NCBI RefSeq assembly: GCF_004210215.2
Contig: NZ_CP067394.1
Span: 3,038,001 to 3,102,000 of the forward strand
Direction: 5' to 3'
DNA: 64,000 nucleotides
From: Cryobacterium sp. SO1
GTDB taxonomy: Bacteria; Actinomycetota; Actinomycetes; Actinomycetales; Microbacteriaceae
Part shown: positions 33,469-41,529 of the stretch, piece by piece
Layout: every line of letters begins with the position of its first letter
Numbering within the stretch: the stretch's first letter is position 1
Made by a program: the position numbers and the translations under genes
The notes under the pieces: generated by a model
Seen by the model: only the letters and a program-made list of their open reading frames with translations
What the model was told of the DNA's origin: nothing
Databases searched by the model: none

Positions 33469-34356
33469 ATGGTCGCTGCCCTCGACGTGCTCGCCCGCGA
33501 GCTCTACGCTATCCAGCCCCAGGACTTCACCGCCGCCCGCAACACCAGGGCGCAGGAACTGAAACCCTCGGACGCCGCCCTGGCGAAACAGGTCGCGGCG
33601 CTGCGCAAGCCCGCACCCTCCGCCTGGGTGGTGAATCTCCTCGCCCGGGAGCACCCCGACGATCTCACTGCGCTCCTCGCCCTAGGCGAGCGGATGCGGA
33701 CCGCCCAGGAGCAGCTGGACCGGGACGCGTTGCGCCGGCTCGGCGGCGAGCGCCGGGCCGCCGTAACCGCACTGGCCCAGGCGGGTGCCGCGCGAGCCGC
33801 CGGACTCGGCCACCCGCCCACCGCGGCGGTGCTCGGCGACGTCGAACAGACCCTGTTGGCCGGCACGTCGGATCCCGCCGCCGCCGGTGCTGTCGCCAGC
33901 GGGCTGCTGGTCAAGCCACTGCGGGCCGGCGGCTTCGACCCCGTCGACCTGCTCGGTGCCGTCGCCGTACCGGACGCGGCGCCCTGGGTCGCGTCGCCTG
34001 GCGGCGCCCAGAGCCCCGCACTGCCGGACCCCGTGCAACTCGCCGACGTCCGCCGCCGCAGAGAGACCAGGGCGGAAGCCGAACGCCAGGAACACAATGC
34101 GGACGCCGCCGCCGCCGAAGTCGATGCCCTGGAGCGTCGCGCCCACCGGCTCGAAGTTCGCCGGGCCAGCCTGGAGGCGGAGATCGCGGAACTTCGGGAG
34201 CAGCTCGACACGGCCGAGGCGGCGCTTGGGGCCGTCACCAACGACGACGACGCCCTCGCCGAGGCCCGTACCCAGGCCACCCGTGCGGCCGACGACGCCA
34301 GAGCCCGCGCCCGGGACGCCCGCGACGCCGCCGATGCCCTCGAGAAAACCGACTGA
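33469..34356 (+). CDS. Coiled-coil hypothetical protein
   Basis: A 295-aa soluble protein. The N-terminal half is helical (YAIQPQDFTAARNTRAQELK and KPAPSAWVVNLLAREHPDDL); the C-terminal 100 residues are a strong coiled coil rich in Ala, Glu and Arg (RASLEAEIAELREQLDTAEA). The family is widespread in actinobacteria but unnamed. ATG 33469 lies 6 nt after GATGAT (33457-33462), a weak but correctly placed -10. Confidence 0.75.
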   Translation: MVAALDVLARELYAIQPQDFTAARNTRAQELKPSDAALAKQVAALRKPAPSAWVVNLLAREHPDDLTALLALGERMRTAQEQLDRDALRRLGGERRAAVTALAQAGAARAAGLGHPPTAAVLGDVEQTLLAGTSDPAAAGAVASGLLVKPLRAGGFDPVDLLGAVAVPDAAPWVASPGGAQSPALPDPVQLADVRRRRETRAEAERQEHNADAAAAEVDALERRAHRLEVRRASLEAEIAELREQLDTAEAALGAVTNDDDALAEARTQATRAADDARARARDARDAADALEKTD

Positions 34357-34359
34357 CAC

Positions 34360-34533
34360 GCCGACGGACGCGGCCTGGTGAGCCTGCTCGAGGTGCCCGG
34401 GGTGCCGGACCGGCCCGCGCTATCTTCCACGTTCCTGAGCTGGTTGCTCGCCGACCTGTTGAACGACCTTCCCGAGGCGGGCGACCTGGACAAGCCCAAG
34501 CTGGTGTTCTTCTTCAACGAGGCGCACCTGCTG
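34360..34533 (+). pseudogene. Fragment of a DUF853 (HerA-like) ATPase
   Basis: About 58 codons in one frame match an internal piece of DUF853/HerA-type ATPases: DGRGLVSLLEVPGVPDRPAL, STFLSWLLADLLNDLPEAGD and KPKLVFFFNEAHLLF, the last being the Walker B region with Asn in place of the usual Asp. It begins right after the coiled-coil gene and breaks off before the protease gene. Neither the Walker A part nor the C-terminus is present. Confidence 0.7.
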
Positions 34534-34603
34534 TTTGGGACTTCCGTCTGCTGGCAGCGAACGGCGCCCACCGTCGCGTCGGACCGACGTACGCTCTGGT
34601 GCC

Positions 34604-35542
34604 ATGAACGATATGCCGCTAATGGATGACGACGGGCTGCTCGACGCCTACTCGAAAACCGTCATGGCCGTGGCGACACGGGTGCTGCCGAGCGTGGCCA
34701 GTGTCACGGTGCGCAGCAGTCAGGGAGCCGGCGCGGGTAGCGCGAGCGTGATCGGCGACGGCTTCCTGCTCACCAGCGCGCACGTCGTCGCGGGTGCCAC
34801 TGTGGCCGACGTCGGGTTTGCCGACGGCAGCGGCAGCCGGGTCGACGTCGTCGGCCGCGACATCCTCTCCGACCTGGCCGTGCTGCACTCCCGCGAACCT
34901 ACCCCGCCGCCGGTGCAGCTCGGCGATGCCGCGCGGCTGCGCGTCGGCCAGGTGGTCATCGCCCTGGGCAACCCGCTCGGCCTGGCCGGAAGCGTCACCG
35001 CCGGCATCGTCTCGGCGCTCGGCCGGTCGCTGCCGACCCGGTCCGGGCGCGTGATCGACGAGGTGATCCAGACCGACGCCGCCCTCAACCCGGGAAACAG
35101 CGGCGGCGTGTTGGCCGACAGCGCCGGGCGCATGGTCGGGGTCAACACCGCGGTGGCGGGCATCGGGGTGGGCCTGGCGGTACCGGTGAACGCGACTACC
35201 CGGGCGATCATCACCGCCTTGAAGACCACAGGGCGGATGCGGCGGGCCTGGCTGGGCATCGCCGGCGCGCAGGTGCCGCTGCCGCCGGCCCTGGCCGCCC
35301 GGATCGGCTCGCCGACCGGCTTGCAGGTAGCCGGCGTCTCCCCGGGCAGCCCGGCGGCCCAGGCCGGGCTGCACCCCGGCGATATCGTGGTCGAACTGGC
35401 CGGTCAGCCGGTGGTCACGGCCACGGCCGTACAACAGCTGATGGTCGAGGACGCGATCGACAAGCCCATCGAGATCACGGTCTGGCGAAACGGCGCCCTG
35501 GTCGACGCCATCACCGTGCCACGGGAGCTTCAGGAGTCCTGA
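34604..35542 (+). CDS. HtrA-like serine protease with PDZ domain
   Basis: A 312-aa trypsin-fold protease. The triad is His in TSAHVVAG, Asp in DILSDLAVLH and Ser in LNPGNSGGVL. A single PDZ domain (LQVAGVSPGSPAAQAGLHPG) follows. There is no signal peptide or N-terminal transmembrane helix, unlike typical DegP or HtrA, so a cytosolic place is inferred. ATG 34604 is 8 nt after TACGCT, close to leaderless. Confidence 0.85.
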   Translation: MNDMPLMDDDGLLDAYSKTVMAVATRVLPSVASVTVRSSQGAGAGSASVIGDGFLLTSAHVVAGATVADVGFADGSGSRVDVVGRDILSDLAVLHSREPTPPPVQLGDAARLRVGQVVIALGNPLGLAGSVTAGIVSALGRSLPTRSGRVIDEVIQTDAALNPGNSGGVLADSAGRMVGVNTAVAGIGVGLAVPVNATTRAIITALKTTGRMRRAWLGIAGAQVPLPPALAARIGSPTGLQVAGVSPGSPAAQAGLHPGDIVVELAGQPVVTATAVQQLMVEDAIDKPIEITVWRNGALVDAITVPRELQES

Positions 35543-35565
35543 CGCTGGCTCGCCGGCCGGTTGGC

Positions 35566-35593
35566 CAGGTCCGGTTGCTCAGGTCCGGTTGAT
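35566..35593. repeat. Short 14-nt tandem repeat
   Basis: CAGGTCCGGTTGCT (35566-35579) is followed at once by CAGGTCCGGTTGAT (35580-35593). It fills the gap between the convergent protease and DUF2277 genes and reaches the DUF2277 stop codon. Confidence 0.6.
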
Positions 35594-35865
35594 CAGGCGA
35601 CCGCGAACCGTTTCGCCGAACGCTCCTTGGCCTTCTCCGCCTCCACCTCGCGGTTTTTCGGCGGTGCGGTCGTGACCAGGTCCTGCAGCAGGTGCCGCGA
35701 GATGTGGGCGATCTCTTCGACCGCCCGGTTGAAGGCCTCATCGTTGGCCTTCGACGGCTTGGTCGAGCCGCTGATCTTGCGCACGAACTGCAACGCCGCT
35801 GCGTGCACCTCGTCGTCGGTGGCTGCAGGTTCGAAATTGTGAAGCTGATGTATGTTCCGACACAT
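35593..35865 (-). CDS. DUF2277 protein
   Basis: A 90-aa soluble protein with the DUF2277 start MCRNIHQLHNFEPAATDDEV and helical body ALQFVRKISGSTKPSKANDE. Function unknown; the conserved Cys/His near the N-terminus hint at metal binding. ATG 35865 lies exactly 6 nt after TAGCCT on the minus strand, so a leaderless mRNA is likely. Confidence 0.85.
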   Translation of the reverse strand: MCRNIHQLHNFEPAATDDEVHAAALQFVRKISGSTKPSKANDEAFNRAVEEIAHISRHLLQDLVTTAPPKNREVEAEKAKERSAKRFAVA

Positions 35866-35977
35866 ACGTCGAGGCTACCCAGCCCGGCGCGAGCCCGGAA
35901 GTGCGAGAAAAGTGTTGCGCCGAGAGCGGATTGCCCGCTACGGTGAGGCCTACGCCATACGACGAAAGGAGCTCAGC

Positions 35978-36046
35978 GTGATTACTCAGAAGATTGCATT
36001 CGCTTTCCGTACCACTGCCGGCTTCGTCGGCGTCTTCACCGCCTGA
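35978..36046 (+). CDS. Very short ORF with strong ribosome site
   Basis: Twenty-two codons (MITQKIAFAFRTTAGFVGVF, then TA and stop) starting at GTG 35978, with AAAGGAG 7 nt upstream. TACGGT near 35938-35943 may be its -10. A small hairpin (CCACCG and CGGTGG near 36068-36087) follows. It may be a genuine micro-protein or a leader peptide for the gene at 36293. Confidence 0.4.
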   Translation: MITQKIAFAFRTTAGFVGVFTA

Positions 36047-36292
36047 CCGGCCAGTAGGTAACCCACCGGTCCAGACGGTGGTGACGCTCTCGAAGCCCGA
36101 CCAGGCAGCATCCGCACCCGTGTGCATTCGCACTCGTTCGCATCCTCTGCCCGGGTCACTCACCCCGTGAGCGGCGCGCACTCCGCGTGTCACCCTCATG
36201 CCGCCCTGCGGCCACCCTTCATTCGGCGAGCCCGAACGCGCTGGTGCTCTCCCGGAGTCTTCCGAACCATCCTATTAAAGGAATGCATCATC

Positions 36293-36562
36293 ATGAATAC
36301 TCATCTGGCGCCCGCTGAGGGCCGCCACGACCACCCGCCCCAACCCGTCCGCTCCCCCGAGGCGCAGCCGCTGCGCCGCGTGGGACTGGTCGATCGCGCC
36401 GCCATGCACCTTGGCATCGCCCTGATCCACTGGGGACGCCGGCCCGTGCAGGCTCGTCGCCGGGAACGCCCCACGCTCGCCCCCGAATCACTCCAGGCCC
36501 GCCGGGAGCTGGACCGGGTTCGAGACGAGCACCTGGTGTTGAAGCTGACCCAGTTCCGATGA
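36293..36562 (+). CDS. Hypothetical protein, 89 aa
   Basis: An Arg-rich, mostly helical protein with one amphipathic stretch (VDRAAMHLGIALIHWGRRPV) that could lie on the membrane surface, followed by a charged tail. AAAGGA lies about 10 nt before the ATG. Similar short proteins occur in Microbacteriaceae, but no named family was recognised. Confidence 0.6.
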   Translation: MNTHLAPAEGRHDHPPQPVRSPEAQPLRRVGLVDRAAMHLGIALIHWGRRPVQARRRERPTLAPESLQARRELDRVRDEHLVLKLTQFR

Positions 36563-36898
36563 CCGGCGCACCCCAGCACCGTCGCCGCGGCTCCGGCCGC
36601 GGCGGCGGCCCGCGCCGCACCCCGCCGGCTCCGCACCCTGTCGCCGCTGCGCCCTGCCGGCTCCGCACCCTGCCGGCGCCGCACCGCATCAGCGCCGCTA
36701 GGCGGGTCAGGCGCCGGTAGGCGGGTGGCGCGCCACCCGCCTAGCGGCGCCTGACCCGCATACCGCCTTGCGCCCCGCCCTGACCGCCTTGCGACCCGCC
36801 GTGACCACCTTGCGACCCGCCGCGACCGCGCCGTGACCGCGTTGCGTGACCGCGCCGTCAGGGCGCCGCAATCGCGCCCTAACCGGCTCCGGATGCGC
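36563..36898. repeat. Gene-free, repeat-rich gap with a perfect palindrome
   Basis: Positions 36718-36743 form a perfect 26-nt palindrome: TAGGCGGGTGGCG followed by its reverse complement, flanked by further partly matching TAGGCGGGT and AGCGGCGCCTGACCCGC repeats. Later, 36760-36870 carries several imperfect copies of GCGACCCGCCGTGACC. No coding or RNA gene is evident. Confidence 0.65.
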
Positions 36899-37903
36899 TC
36901 AGCCGCGTGGCGCCGCCTCGAGTCCGGTCCGCCACTGACCGAGCAGGCGCGCAATACTGCGGCTGTGCGCCCAGGGCACCTCGGGCACCTCGGGCGCCTC
37001 GGTCCGGCCGTCCCGCAGCGCCAGCGACACGGCGTCGGCTTCCGCGGCGAACGGATCCACCGTCGCCGGCTCGACGACACGGTCGCCGCCGGAGGTGTTC
37101 ACGGTGAACGACGACGCCGATGCGGCCCGGCTGCCGAACACGTCGGGCAGCTCGATCATGCCGGCGCTCCCGCTCAGAGTTGCCGATCTCGGCAACTCGG
37201 TGACGATGGAACACGCCACCTCCGCCGTGAAGCCGTGTGCCGACACTGTCGCGGTGGCCTGCTCATCCACCCCGGTGTCTCCGACTCGTCCCGCGACGGC
37301 CGTGAGCGTCAAGTCGGCCGGGTCGAGGCCGGCGGTGGCGGCGAGTCCCACCGCGAGTGACACCGGGTAGCCGCCCACATCGAGGATGGCGCCGCCGGCC
37401 AGTTCCGGATCGAACAGGCGGCCGGTGCGCTGGCCGGCGGCGAAGCTGAACGACGCTGTCAACCGCAGCCCGGAACCCACCTCGTGGTCGGCGACCGCGG
37501 CATCCAGCGCCCGCGCGAACGGCCCGAACCGGTGCTTGTACGCCTCCACGAACGGCAGCCCGGAGGCAGCCGCCTGGCCCAGGACCCGCTCCACCTCCGC
37601 CAGGGTGGGCGCCACCGGCTTTTCGCACAGCACGGCCTTGCCGGCCAGGAGCGCGGCCACCGCCAGCTGCGTGTGGGTCGTGTTCACCGTGGAGATGTAC
37701 ACGGCGTCGATGTCATCCCTATCGAGGAGTTCCTCGTACGTCCCGGTGATGGGCGCACCGTGCTCCGTCGCGAACGCGGCCGCCCGACCGGGGTTCGTGC
37801 TGCCGACCGCGTGCAGGATGCCGTGGGCCGAGTTGGGCAGCGCCCGTGCGAACCAGCCGCCGATATCGCCCGGTCCCAGGATCGCCCACCGCGTAGTCCT
37901 CAT
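36899..37903 (-). CDS. Gfo/Idh/MocA-family oxidoreductase
   Basis: A 334-aa NAD(P)-dependent sugar or inositol oxidoreductase. The Rossmann start is WAILGPGDIGGWFARAL, the cofactor/active-site motif is AVLCEKPVAPTLAEVE, and the C-terminal alpha/beta domain includes GGAILDVGGYPVSLA. ATG 37903 lies 6 nt after TACCGT on the minus strand. Neighbours give no clue to the substrate. Confidence 0.88.
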   Translation of the reverse strand: MRTTRWAILGPGDIGGWFARALPNSAHGILHAVGSTNPGRAAAFATEHGAPITGTYEELLDRDDIDAVYISTVNTTHTQLAVAALLAGKAVLCEKPVAPTLAEVERVLGQAAASGLPFVEAYKHRFGPFARALDAAVADHEVGSGLRLTASFSFAAGQRTGRLFDPELAGGAILDVGGYPVSLAVGLAATAGLDPADLTLTAVAGRVGDTGVDEQATATVSAHGFTAEVACSIVTELPRSATLSGSAGMIELPDVFGSRAASASSFTVNTSGGDRVVEPATVDPFAAEADAVSLALRDGRTEAPEVPEVPWAHSRSIARLLGQWRTGLEAAPRG

Positions 37904-37967
37904 CCCTTGACGGTACAGCCGTGGCCGGCGAACCGATGCCCGGCCGGCTGTGCAGTGTTGTGCTAGG

Positions 37968-38039
37968 TGCCCCTGGAGGGACTCGAACCCCCAACCCTTT
38001 CCTTAGGACGGAACTGCTCTTCCATTGAGCTACAGAGGC
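37968..38039 (-). tRNA. tRNA-Arg(CCT)
   Basis: On the minus strand the acceptor arm is GCCTCTG with CAGGGGC, the D arm is GCTC with GAGC, the anticodon loop GTCCTAA gives CCT (codon AGG), and the T arm is TTGGGGGTTCGAGTCCCTCCA. CCA is not encoded. The first anticodon-stem pair looks mismatched (G with A), the only irregularity. Confidence 0.9.
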
Positions 38040-38181
38040 TGACCGGGAAAGTTTAGCCGGTATCCGCGCCCGATGAGCCCACGACGCCCGTGTTCGCCGG
38101 GTTGCCCTCGTGCGGACCACCTGCCCGGGTACACCGGGGCAGCCCGTCCGCAGCGGGGCAAGTCGTGACCGGGCAGGCGCC

Positions 38182-39357
38182 TCAGGTCGGCGGGTAGAGG
38201 TAGACCGGCACCTCGCTGATCGGCACGGTGCGCGTGTGATACGCGTGCGAGCCCATCCAGTTGTATTCCTCGAGCACGACGGTGCCGTCGCCCGGGACCG
38301 ACTGTACGTAGGCGACGTGGTTGTAGGTGAACCAGGCCACAGCGCCCACGACGGGCGCCTTGCTGCTGGCCCAACCCTTGTTCGACCAGGCGTTGGCCCA
38401 GGCGGACGCGTTGCCGCCGCCGGGCGTCATCGTCGACCAGGTCCACTTGAACGAGCTGGTGGCGCCGGCGTCACGGTTGAGTCGCCAGGCCACGAAGTCC
38501 ACACACTCGCGGTAGTAGTAGCCCAGCGGGGAGAGCCCGCCGCCCTGGGATTCCGTGGCGGCGTCGCGCCACGGATAGTCGTCGCCCTCGGCCCGGATGC
38601 CGATCACGGCATAGTCGGCCGCCGCGGAACGGGCGTCTTCGGCGGCTTGCTGCTGCACGAGGTCCGCCTGGATGCCCGCCTCGATGTCATCGAGTTCGGC
38701 CTGGCTCGTGGCGGTGAACCCGTCGGCCGAGATGCTCACGGCGGCAGCGGCGGCGGCCACGGTGAGCGCCTGGGTGTCACCGGAGGCCTTGGCGCTGACG
38801 AGGGCAGAGCCGCCCTGTGGCGAGAACGCGTAGGCGGGAAGCGCGGCGGTGAGGAAGATGGCCGGGATCGCCAGCAGGGTCACCATCTTCGCGACCGATT
38901 TGCGGCGCTTGACCAGACGGCTGGTCCGGGCGCCGGTCGGCGACTTGGGTGCCGCGGTGACGGAGCGGAGCCCGACAGGGCGCAGGCGGCCGATGTGCGG
39001 GGGAACCGGGCTGGTGGGCGCCGTCGGCGCGGAAATAGACGACTGCGGGCCCAGGTCGGAGGTCGGGGTGCTGGCGCTCTCGACGACAACGGCCAGGTCC
39101 GGCGATACCGACAGGACCGGGACCGGCGGTAAAGGGACGGCGGGAATGACGACCGTTGCCGCTGGCGGGGTGTCGACGGCCTCGGCGGTCGGCGTCTCCG
39201 TCGCGGCGGCCGTCTCTGCTGCTGCGGCGGCTGCGGCGGGCGTCTCTGCTTCAGCGACTGCGGCGGCCTCAGCGGCTTCGCGTTGCGCCCGGGCCTCGCG
39301 GCGCGTGAGAAGCGGGCCGTCGCCCTCGGGCGAGCCGGCGGGGCCGGAATGAGTCAC
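38182..39357 (-). CDS. CHAP-domain cell-wall hydrolase
   Basis: A 391-aa exported amidase or endopeptidase. Long Ala/Thr-rich cytoplasmic N-terminus with LLTRREARAQREAAE, a basic patch RLVKRRKSVAKM (148-158), a signal/membrane helix near 159-177, a linker with GFTATSQAELD, and a CHAP domain from about 260 with Cys285 in YYRECVDFVAWRLN, His347 in FTYNHVAYVQ and the EEYNWMG motif. GTG 39357 has GAGG 7 nt upstream. It shares its signal and linker design with the NlpC/P60 gene at 41783. Confidence 0.87.
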   Translation of the reverse strand: MTHSGPAGSPEGDGPLLTRREARAQREAAEAAAVAEAETPAAAAAAAETAAATETPTAEAVDTPPAATVVIPAVPLPPVPVLSVSPDLAVVVESASTPTSDLGPQSSISAPTAPTSPVPPHIGRLRPVGLRSVTAAPKSPTGARTSRLVKRRKSVAKMVTLLAIPAIFLTAALPAYAFSPQGGSALVSAKASGDTQALTVAAAAAAVSISADGFTATSQAELDDIEAGIQADLVQQQAAEDARSAAADYAVIGIRAEGDDYPWRDAATESQGGGLSPLGYYYRECVDFVAWRLNRDAGATSSFKWTWSTMTPGGGNASAWANAWSNKGWASSKAPVVGAVAWFTYNHVAYVQSVPGDGTVVLEEYNWMGSHAYHTRTVPISEVPVYLYPPT

Positions 39358-39423
39358 AGATAAACCTCTATACAGCCGCTACCGGAGGGGGACTTCACAA
39401 CCTTAGGCGATGGGCATGCCCTC

Positions 39424-39453
39424 TGTCACCTTGAGCGTTACGTTTTCGTGACA
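39424..39453. promoter_or_regulatory. Possible MtrA-type box upstream of the CHAP gene
   Basis: TGTCAC (39424-39429) and GTGACA (39448-39453) form an inverted repeat around GTTACG (39437-39442), which reads CGTAACGCT on the minus strand. GTAACG-like elements are reported for MtrA, the OmpR-type regulator of actinobacterial wall hydrolases. A similar cluster precedes the NlpC/P60 gene. Confidence 0.35.
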
Positions 39454-39572
39454 ATGGCACGATAAAGGGGTGCGCATCCACGAATCCTTGTCGATCGACG
39501 GAGGACGCAACAGTAGATGACGAGCGAAATTGTTCGCCCAGATCTCGTCAGCGTTGTGGACGGGATCTGGCG

Positions 39573-39674
39573 GTGATTGAACGTCTGCGGATCTTCGACC
39601 CGATGTTGCGGGAGCGTCCCCTCGCTTTCATGCGCAATCGGGACGAAGAGCCGTTTCGCGCTGAATCTCGTTAG
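39573..39674 (+). other. Doubtful short ORF in the CHAP upstream gap
   Basis: A GTG-started frame of 33 codons (VIERLRIFDPMLRERPLAFM, then RNRDEEPFRAESR) overlaps by GTGA the end of a 19-codon frame starting at ATG 39517. No good ribosome site or family match was found. It could be a remnant. The rest of the gap 39358-39670 holds only promoter sequence. Confidence 0.25.
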
Positions 39675-40027
39675 GGCCTGTTCTCGCCGGAGTTGCCGAA
39701 AAGACCGCCGAACAAGTGGCTACCTTGGCCCTCGCGGCTTGCGCGCTCGACCTCCATCGGGTCCGGGTCTGGGTCAGTGTCCGGCAGAGGAACCAGCGCT
39801 TCCGGCCGTTGGACCACGGCGCCGGATTCTTTGGCTTCCTTCTTCAGTCGATTCTTCGCGGCCTTCTCGACGAGGACGGGAACGAAGTCACGTACCCGAC
39901 CATCCTCCAGTTGTTCATGCTCATCTTGGACGACGCTCGCGATGTGGTCTCGCTCCAAGCTCGGGAACCGCTGCGCCAGCCGGTCGATTACCTGGTCGAT
40001 GGCTTGAGTTTCGTCTAGCTCGCTCAT
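39671..40027 (-). CDS. Three-helix-bundle dimerization domain protein
   Basis: A 118-aa acidic protein. Residues 1-60 (QAIDQVIDRLAQRFPSLERD, then IASVVQDEHEQLEDGRVRDF) resemble the small actinobacterial three-helix-bundle dimerization domain, followed by a KNRLKKEAK stretch and a Pro/Asp-rich, Gly-rich tail. Codon use is less GC-biased than its neighbours. The start ATG 40027 lacks a Shine-Dalgarno; AAGAAT ends 6 nt upstream. First gene on the left edge of the accessory patch. Confidence 0.65.
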   Translation of the reverse strand: MSELDETQAIDQVIDRLAQRFPSLERDHIASVVQDEHEQLEDGRVRDFVPVLVEKAAKNRLKKEAKESGAVVQRPEALVPLPDTDPDPDPMEVERASREGQGSHLFGGLFGNSGENRP

Positions 40028-40145
40028 GAAGACATTCTTCAGCGGAAGCGCTCCGACGGCAACCGCGATAACGCGAAACGTTTGCCGTGTGTCGCGATCG
40101 GTCTATCGCGCCGTCGGGATTCGGCAAGCCTTCTGGAAAGTCGCA

Positions 40146-40161
40146 GCATGGACAACCATGC
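40146..40161 (-). terminator. Small hairpin downstream of the gene at 40176
   Basis: GCATGG-ACAA-CCATGC is a perfect 6-bp stem and 4-nt loop, 14 nt after the end of the minus-strand gene. Only three T residues follow on that strand, so termination would be weak. Confidence 0.4.
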
Positions 40162-40175
40162 GGTGAGGTGTCTGA

Positions 40176-40490
40176 CTAGCGGAACGGCACGGGGACACGG
40201 GCCGCTTTGGCCCAGTCGAACCGGATGCGCTGACCTCCCGTTTCATGCAAGATATGGGCCTCGAGCTTCATGACGCGGTGATCGGCAATCGCTTGATCGT
40301 GGCCGACGATGTCGAAGCGATACTTGTTAGCGTGCTCGGTCACGAGGACCGCTCCGATGCCAGGGAAGATGACGAACATCTGATCCGTGAAGAGCAGAGT
40401 GTGTTCGTAGTGTCGGCGAAGATTCTGGCCGAGAACAGGGAAGCTGCGGAGCGCTTCGACCGGGCGCACGATGGCCGTCATGGTGATCAT
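40176..40490 (-). CDS. Hypothetical protein, 104 aa
   Basis: A small protein with beta-rich segments (HTLLFTDQMFVIFPGIGAVL, VTEHANKYRFDIVGHDQA and VMKLEAHILHETGGQRIRFD). No family was recognised. ATG 40490 is preferred over ATG 40520 because GAGGATAACGTC places GAGG 8 nt upstream. Lower GC than the flanking genes suggests accessory DNA. Confidence 0.55.
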   Translation of the reverse strand: MITMTAIVRPVEALRSFPVLGQNLRRHYEHTLLFTDQMFVIFPGIGAVLVTEHANKYRFDIVGHDQAIADHRVMKLEAHILHETGGQRIRFDWAKAARVPVPFR

Positions 40491-40528
40491 GACGTTATCC
40501 TCAGCCCTGAAGGTGAGCATCAGGTTAA

Positions 40529-40705
40529 CTAGCGGTGGGCGTCTGCTGGGAATTCCGGGAGCTCGTTCTTCGGAACGACACGAAGCCGGGTCATCGTCTT
40601 CGTTCGCGATGAGGTGACGCGAGCAGCGCTCCCACCCTGGTGCCTCATCCAGGGCTGTTTCGTGACGGTCGTGGTTCGTGTATCAACCAGCCAGTCTGAG
40701 TTCAT
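40529..40705 (-). CDS. Possible small protein, 58 aa
   Basis: MNSDWLVDTRTTTVTKQPWM and the following basic, Thr/Arg-rich residues. The ATG lies 23 nt inside the end of the HNH gene and lacks a clear ribosome site. It may be translated by coupling or may be spurious. Confidence 0.35.
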   Translation of the reverse strand: MNSDWLVDTRTTTVTKQPWMRHQGGSAARVTSSRTKTMTRLRVVPKNELPEFPADAHR

Positions 40706-41201
40706 GTTGTTGCCACGGACTCGTGAACTGCTCCCATGCGGGCTCTTTCCACAGTGAGCTGATGGTCGCGGCAACGTTCGAGGCCGGCGCCGCGGGAACA
40801 AACGGGAGCCTCCAACCCAGTTCGCTCAGCAGGGAGTCCGACTTCTTGTTGTTGCACCGGAAACAGGCAATCACGACGTTGTCCCAGGCGTTCACGCCCC
40901 CTCGAGAGCGCGGCAGTACATGGTCGATCGTGTCTCCGTACTTGCGGCAGTACGCGCAGGTGTACGAATCGCGCTCGAGAAGGGTCCGCCTCGTTAGTGG
41001 AACCGACCTGCGAGGAATGTGGTGGTACTGATTGAGGAGGATCACGCTGGGAGCGTCGAAGACCAGAGACCGGCTGTGGATCTTGACATTGGATGCAGCG
41101 ATCGCAGACGCTTTGCCGCCCAGCACCAGGTGAAGGGCGCGGCGAACAGAAACGACAGCCAACGGCTCGTAGCTGGCGTTGAGGACGAGACTGCGGTTCA
41201 T
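40683..41201 (-). CDS. HNH endonuclease
   Basis: A 172-aa protein of the widespread actinobacterial HNH family. The N-terminal strand domain is RSLVLNASYEPLAVVSVRRA, the HNH core is CAYCRKYGDTIDHVLPRSRG followed by WDNVVIACFRCNNKKSD, with two CxxC pairs binding zinc and Asp-His as catalytic residues. ATG 41201 overlaps the stop of the truncated paralogue (ATGA). In other genomes this family is chromosomal and not tied to restriction, so its target is unclear. Confidence 0.85.
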   Translation of the reverse strand: MNRSLVLNASYEPLAVVSVRRALHLVLGGKASAIAASNVKIHSRSLVFDAPSVILLNQYHHIPRRSVPLTRRTLLERDSYTCAYCRKYGDTIDHVLPRSRGGVNAWDNVVIACFRCNNKKSDSLLSELGWRLPFVPAAPASNVAATISSLWKEPAWEQFTSPWQQHELRLAG

Positions 41202-41416
41202 GACGCCAACTCCCATGCGCTGGCGTTGGCAGATGCGCGGTCCGTTGGTTCAGGCAGGATGATGCTCGGCCGCTCCCAGGACTCCGTCGCCGCCCAGACC
41301 GGGTGGCCCTCCGCTTGAATGATTGTTGCCTTCTGGTTCATGACGAGCACGAGTGCCCGCGTGAACGACACGACCGCGGGGGGTTCATATCCCGCGTTGA
41401 GGACCAGTGTGCGCAT
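41198..41416 (-). CDS. Truncated paralogue of the HNH protein, N-domain only
   Basis: Seventy-two residues. MRTLVLNAGYEPPAVVSFTR then ALVLVMNQKATIIQAEGHPV aligns with the first 50 residues of the adjacent HNH protein and ends in WERPSIILPEP, where the complete proteins have RPSVILLN; the HNH core is absent. GGGAG precedes ATG 41416 by 3 nt. The stop overlaps the next start by ATGA, so it is translated in coupling with the complete gene. It may be a decayed copy or a regulator of the HNH protein. Confidence 0.65.
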   Translation of the reverse strand: MRTLVLNAGYEPPAVVSFTRALVLVMNQKATIIQAEGHPVWAATESWERPSIILPEPTDRASANASAWELAS

Positions 41417-41429
41417 ACGCTCCCTTTCG

Positions 41430-41453
41430 AAAAAGGCTGGACGGCTTCCAGCC
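41430..41453 (-). terminator. Hairpin with U-run before the truncated HNH gene
   Basis: On the minus strand GGCTGG-AAGCCGT-CCAGCC is followed by TTTTT at 41434-41430. It ends only 14 nt before ATG 41416, so it could act as an attenuator of the HNH pair. Confidence 0.65.
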
Positions 41454-41499
41454 ATTCGAACTGCTGCCTGGCGAGCGCGGGGAGGAGATTTGGGCAAAC

Positions 41500-41529
41500 A
41501 AAAAGGGCGTCGTCATCATGACAACGCCC
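41500..41529 (-). terminator. Strong intrinsic terminator at the end of a 41-aa ORF
   Basis: On the minus strand GGGCGTTGTCA (41529-41519) pairs with TGACGACGCCC (41515-41505), 11 bp with one G-T pair, around a 3-nt loop which is exactly the TGA stop of the small ORF. TTTTTGTTT follows. One of the best terminators of the window. Confidence 0.8.
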
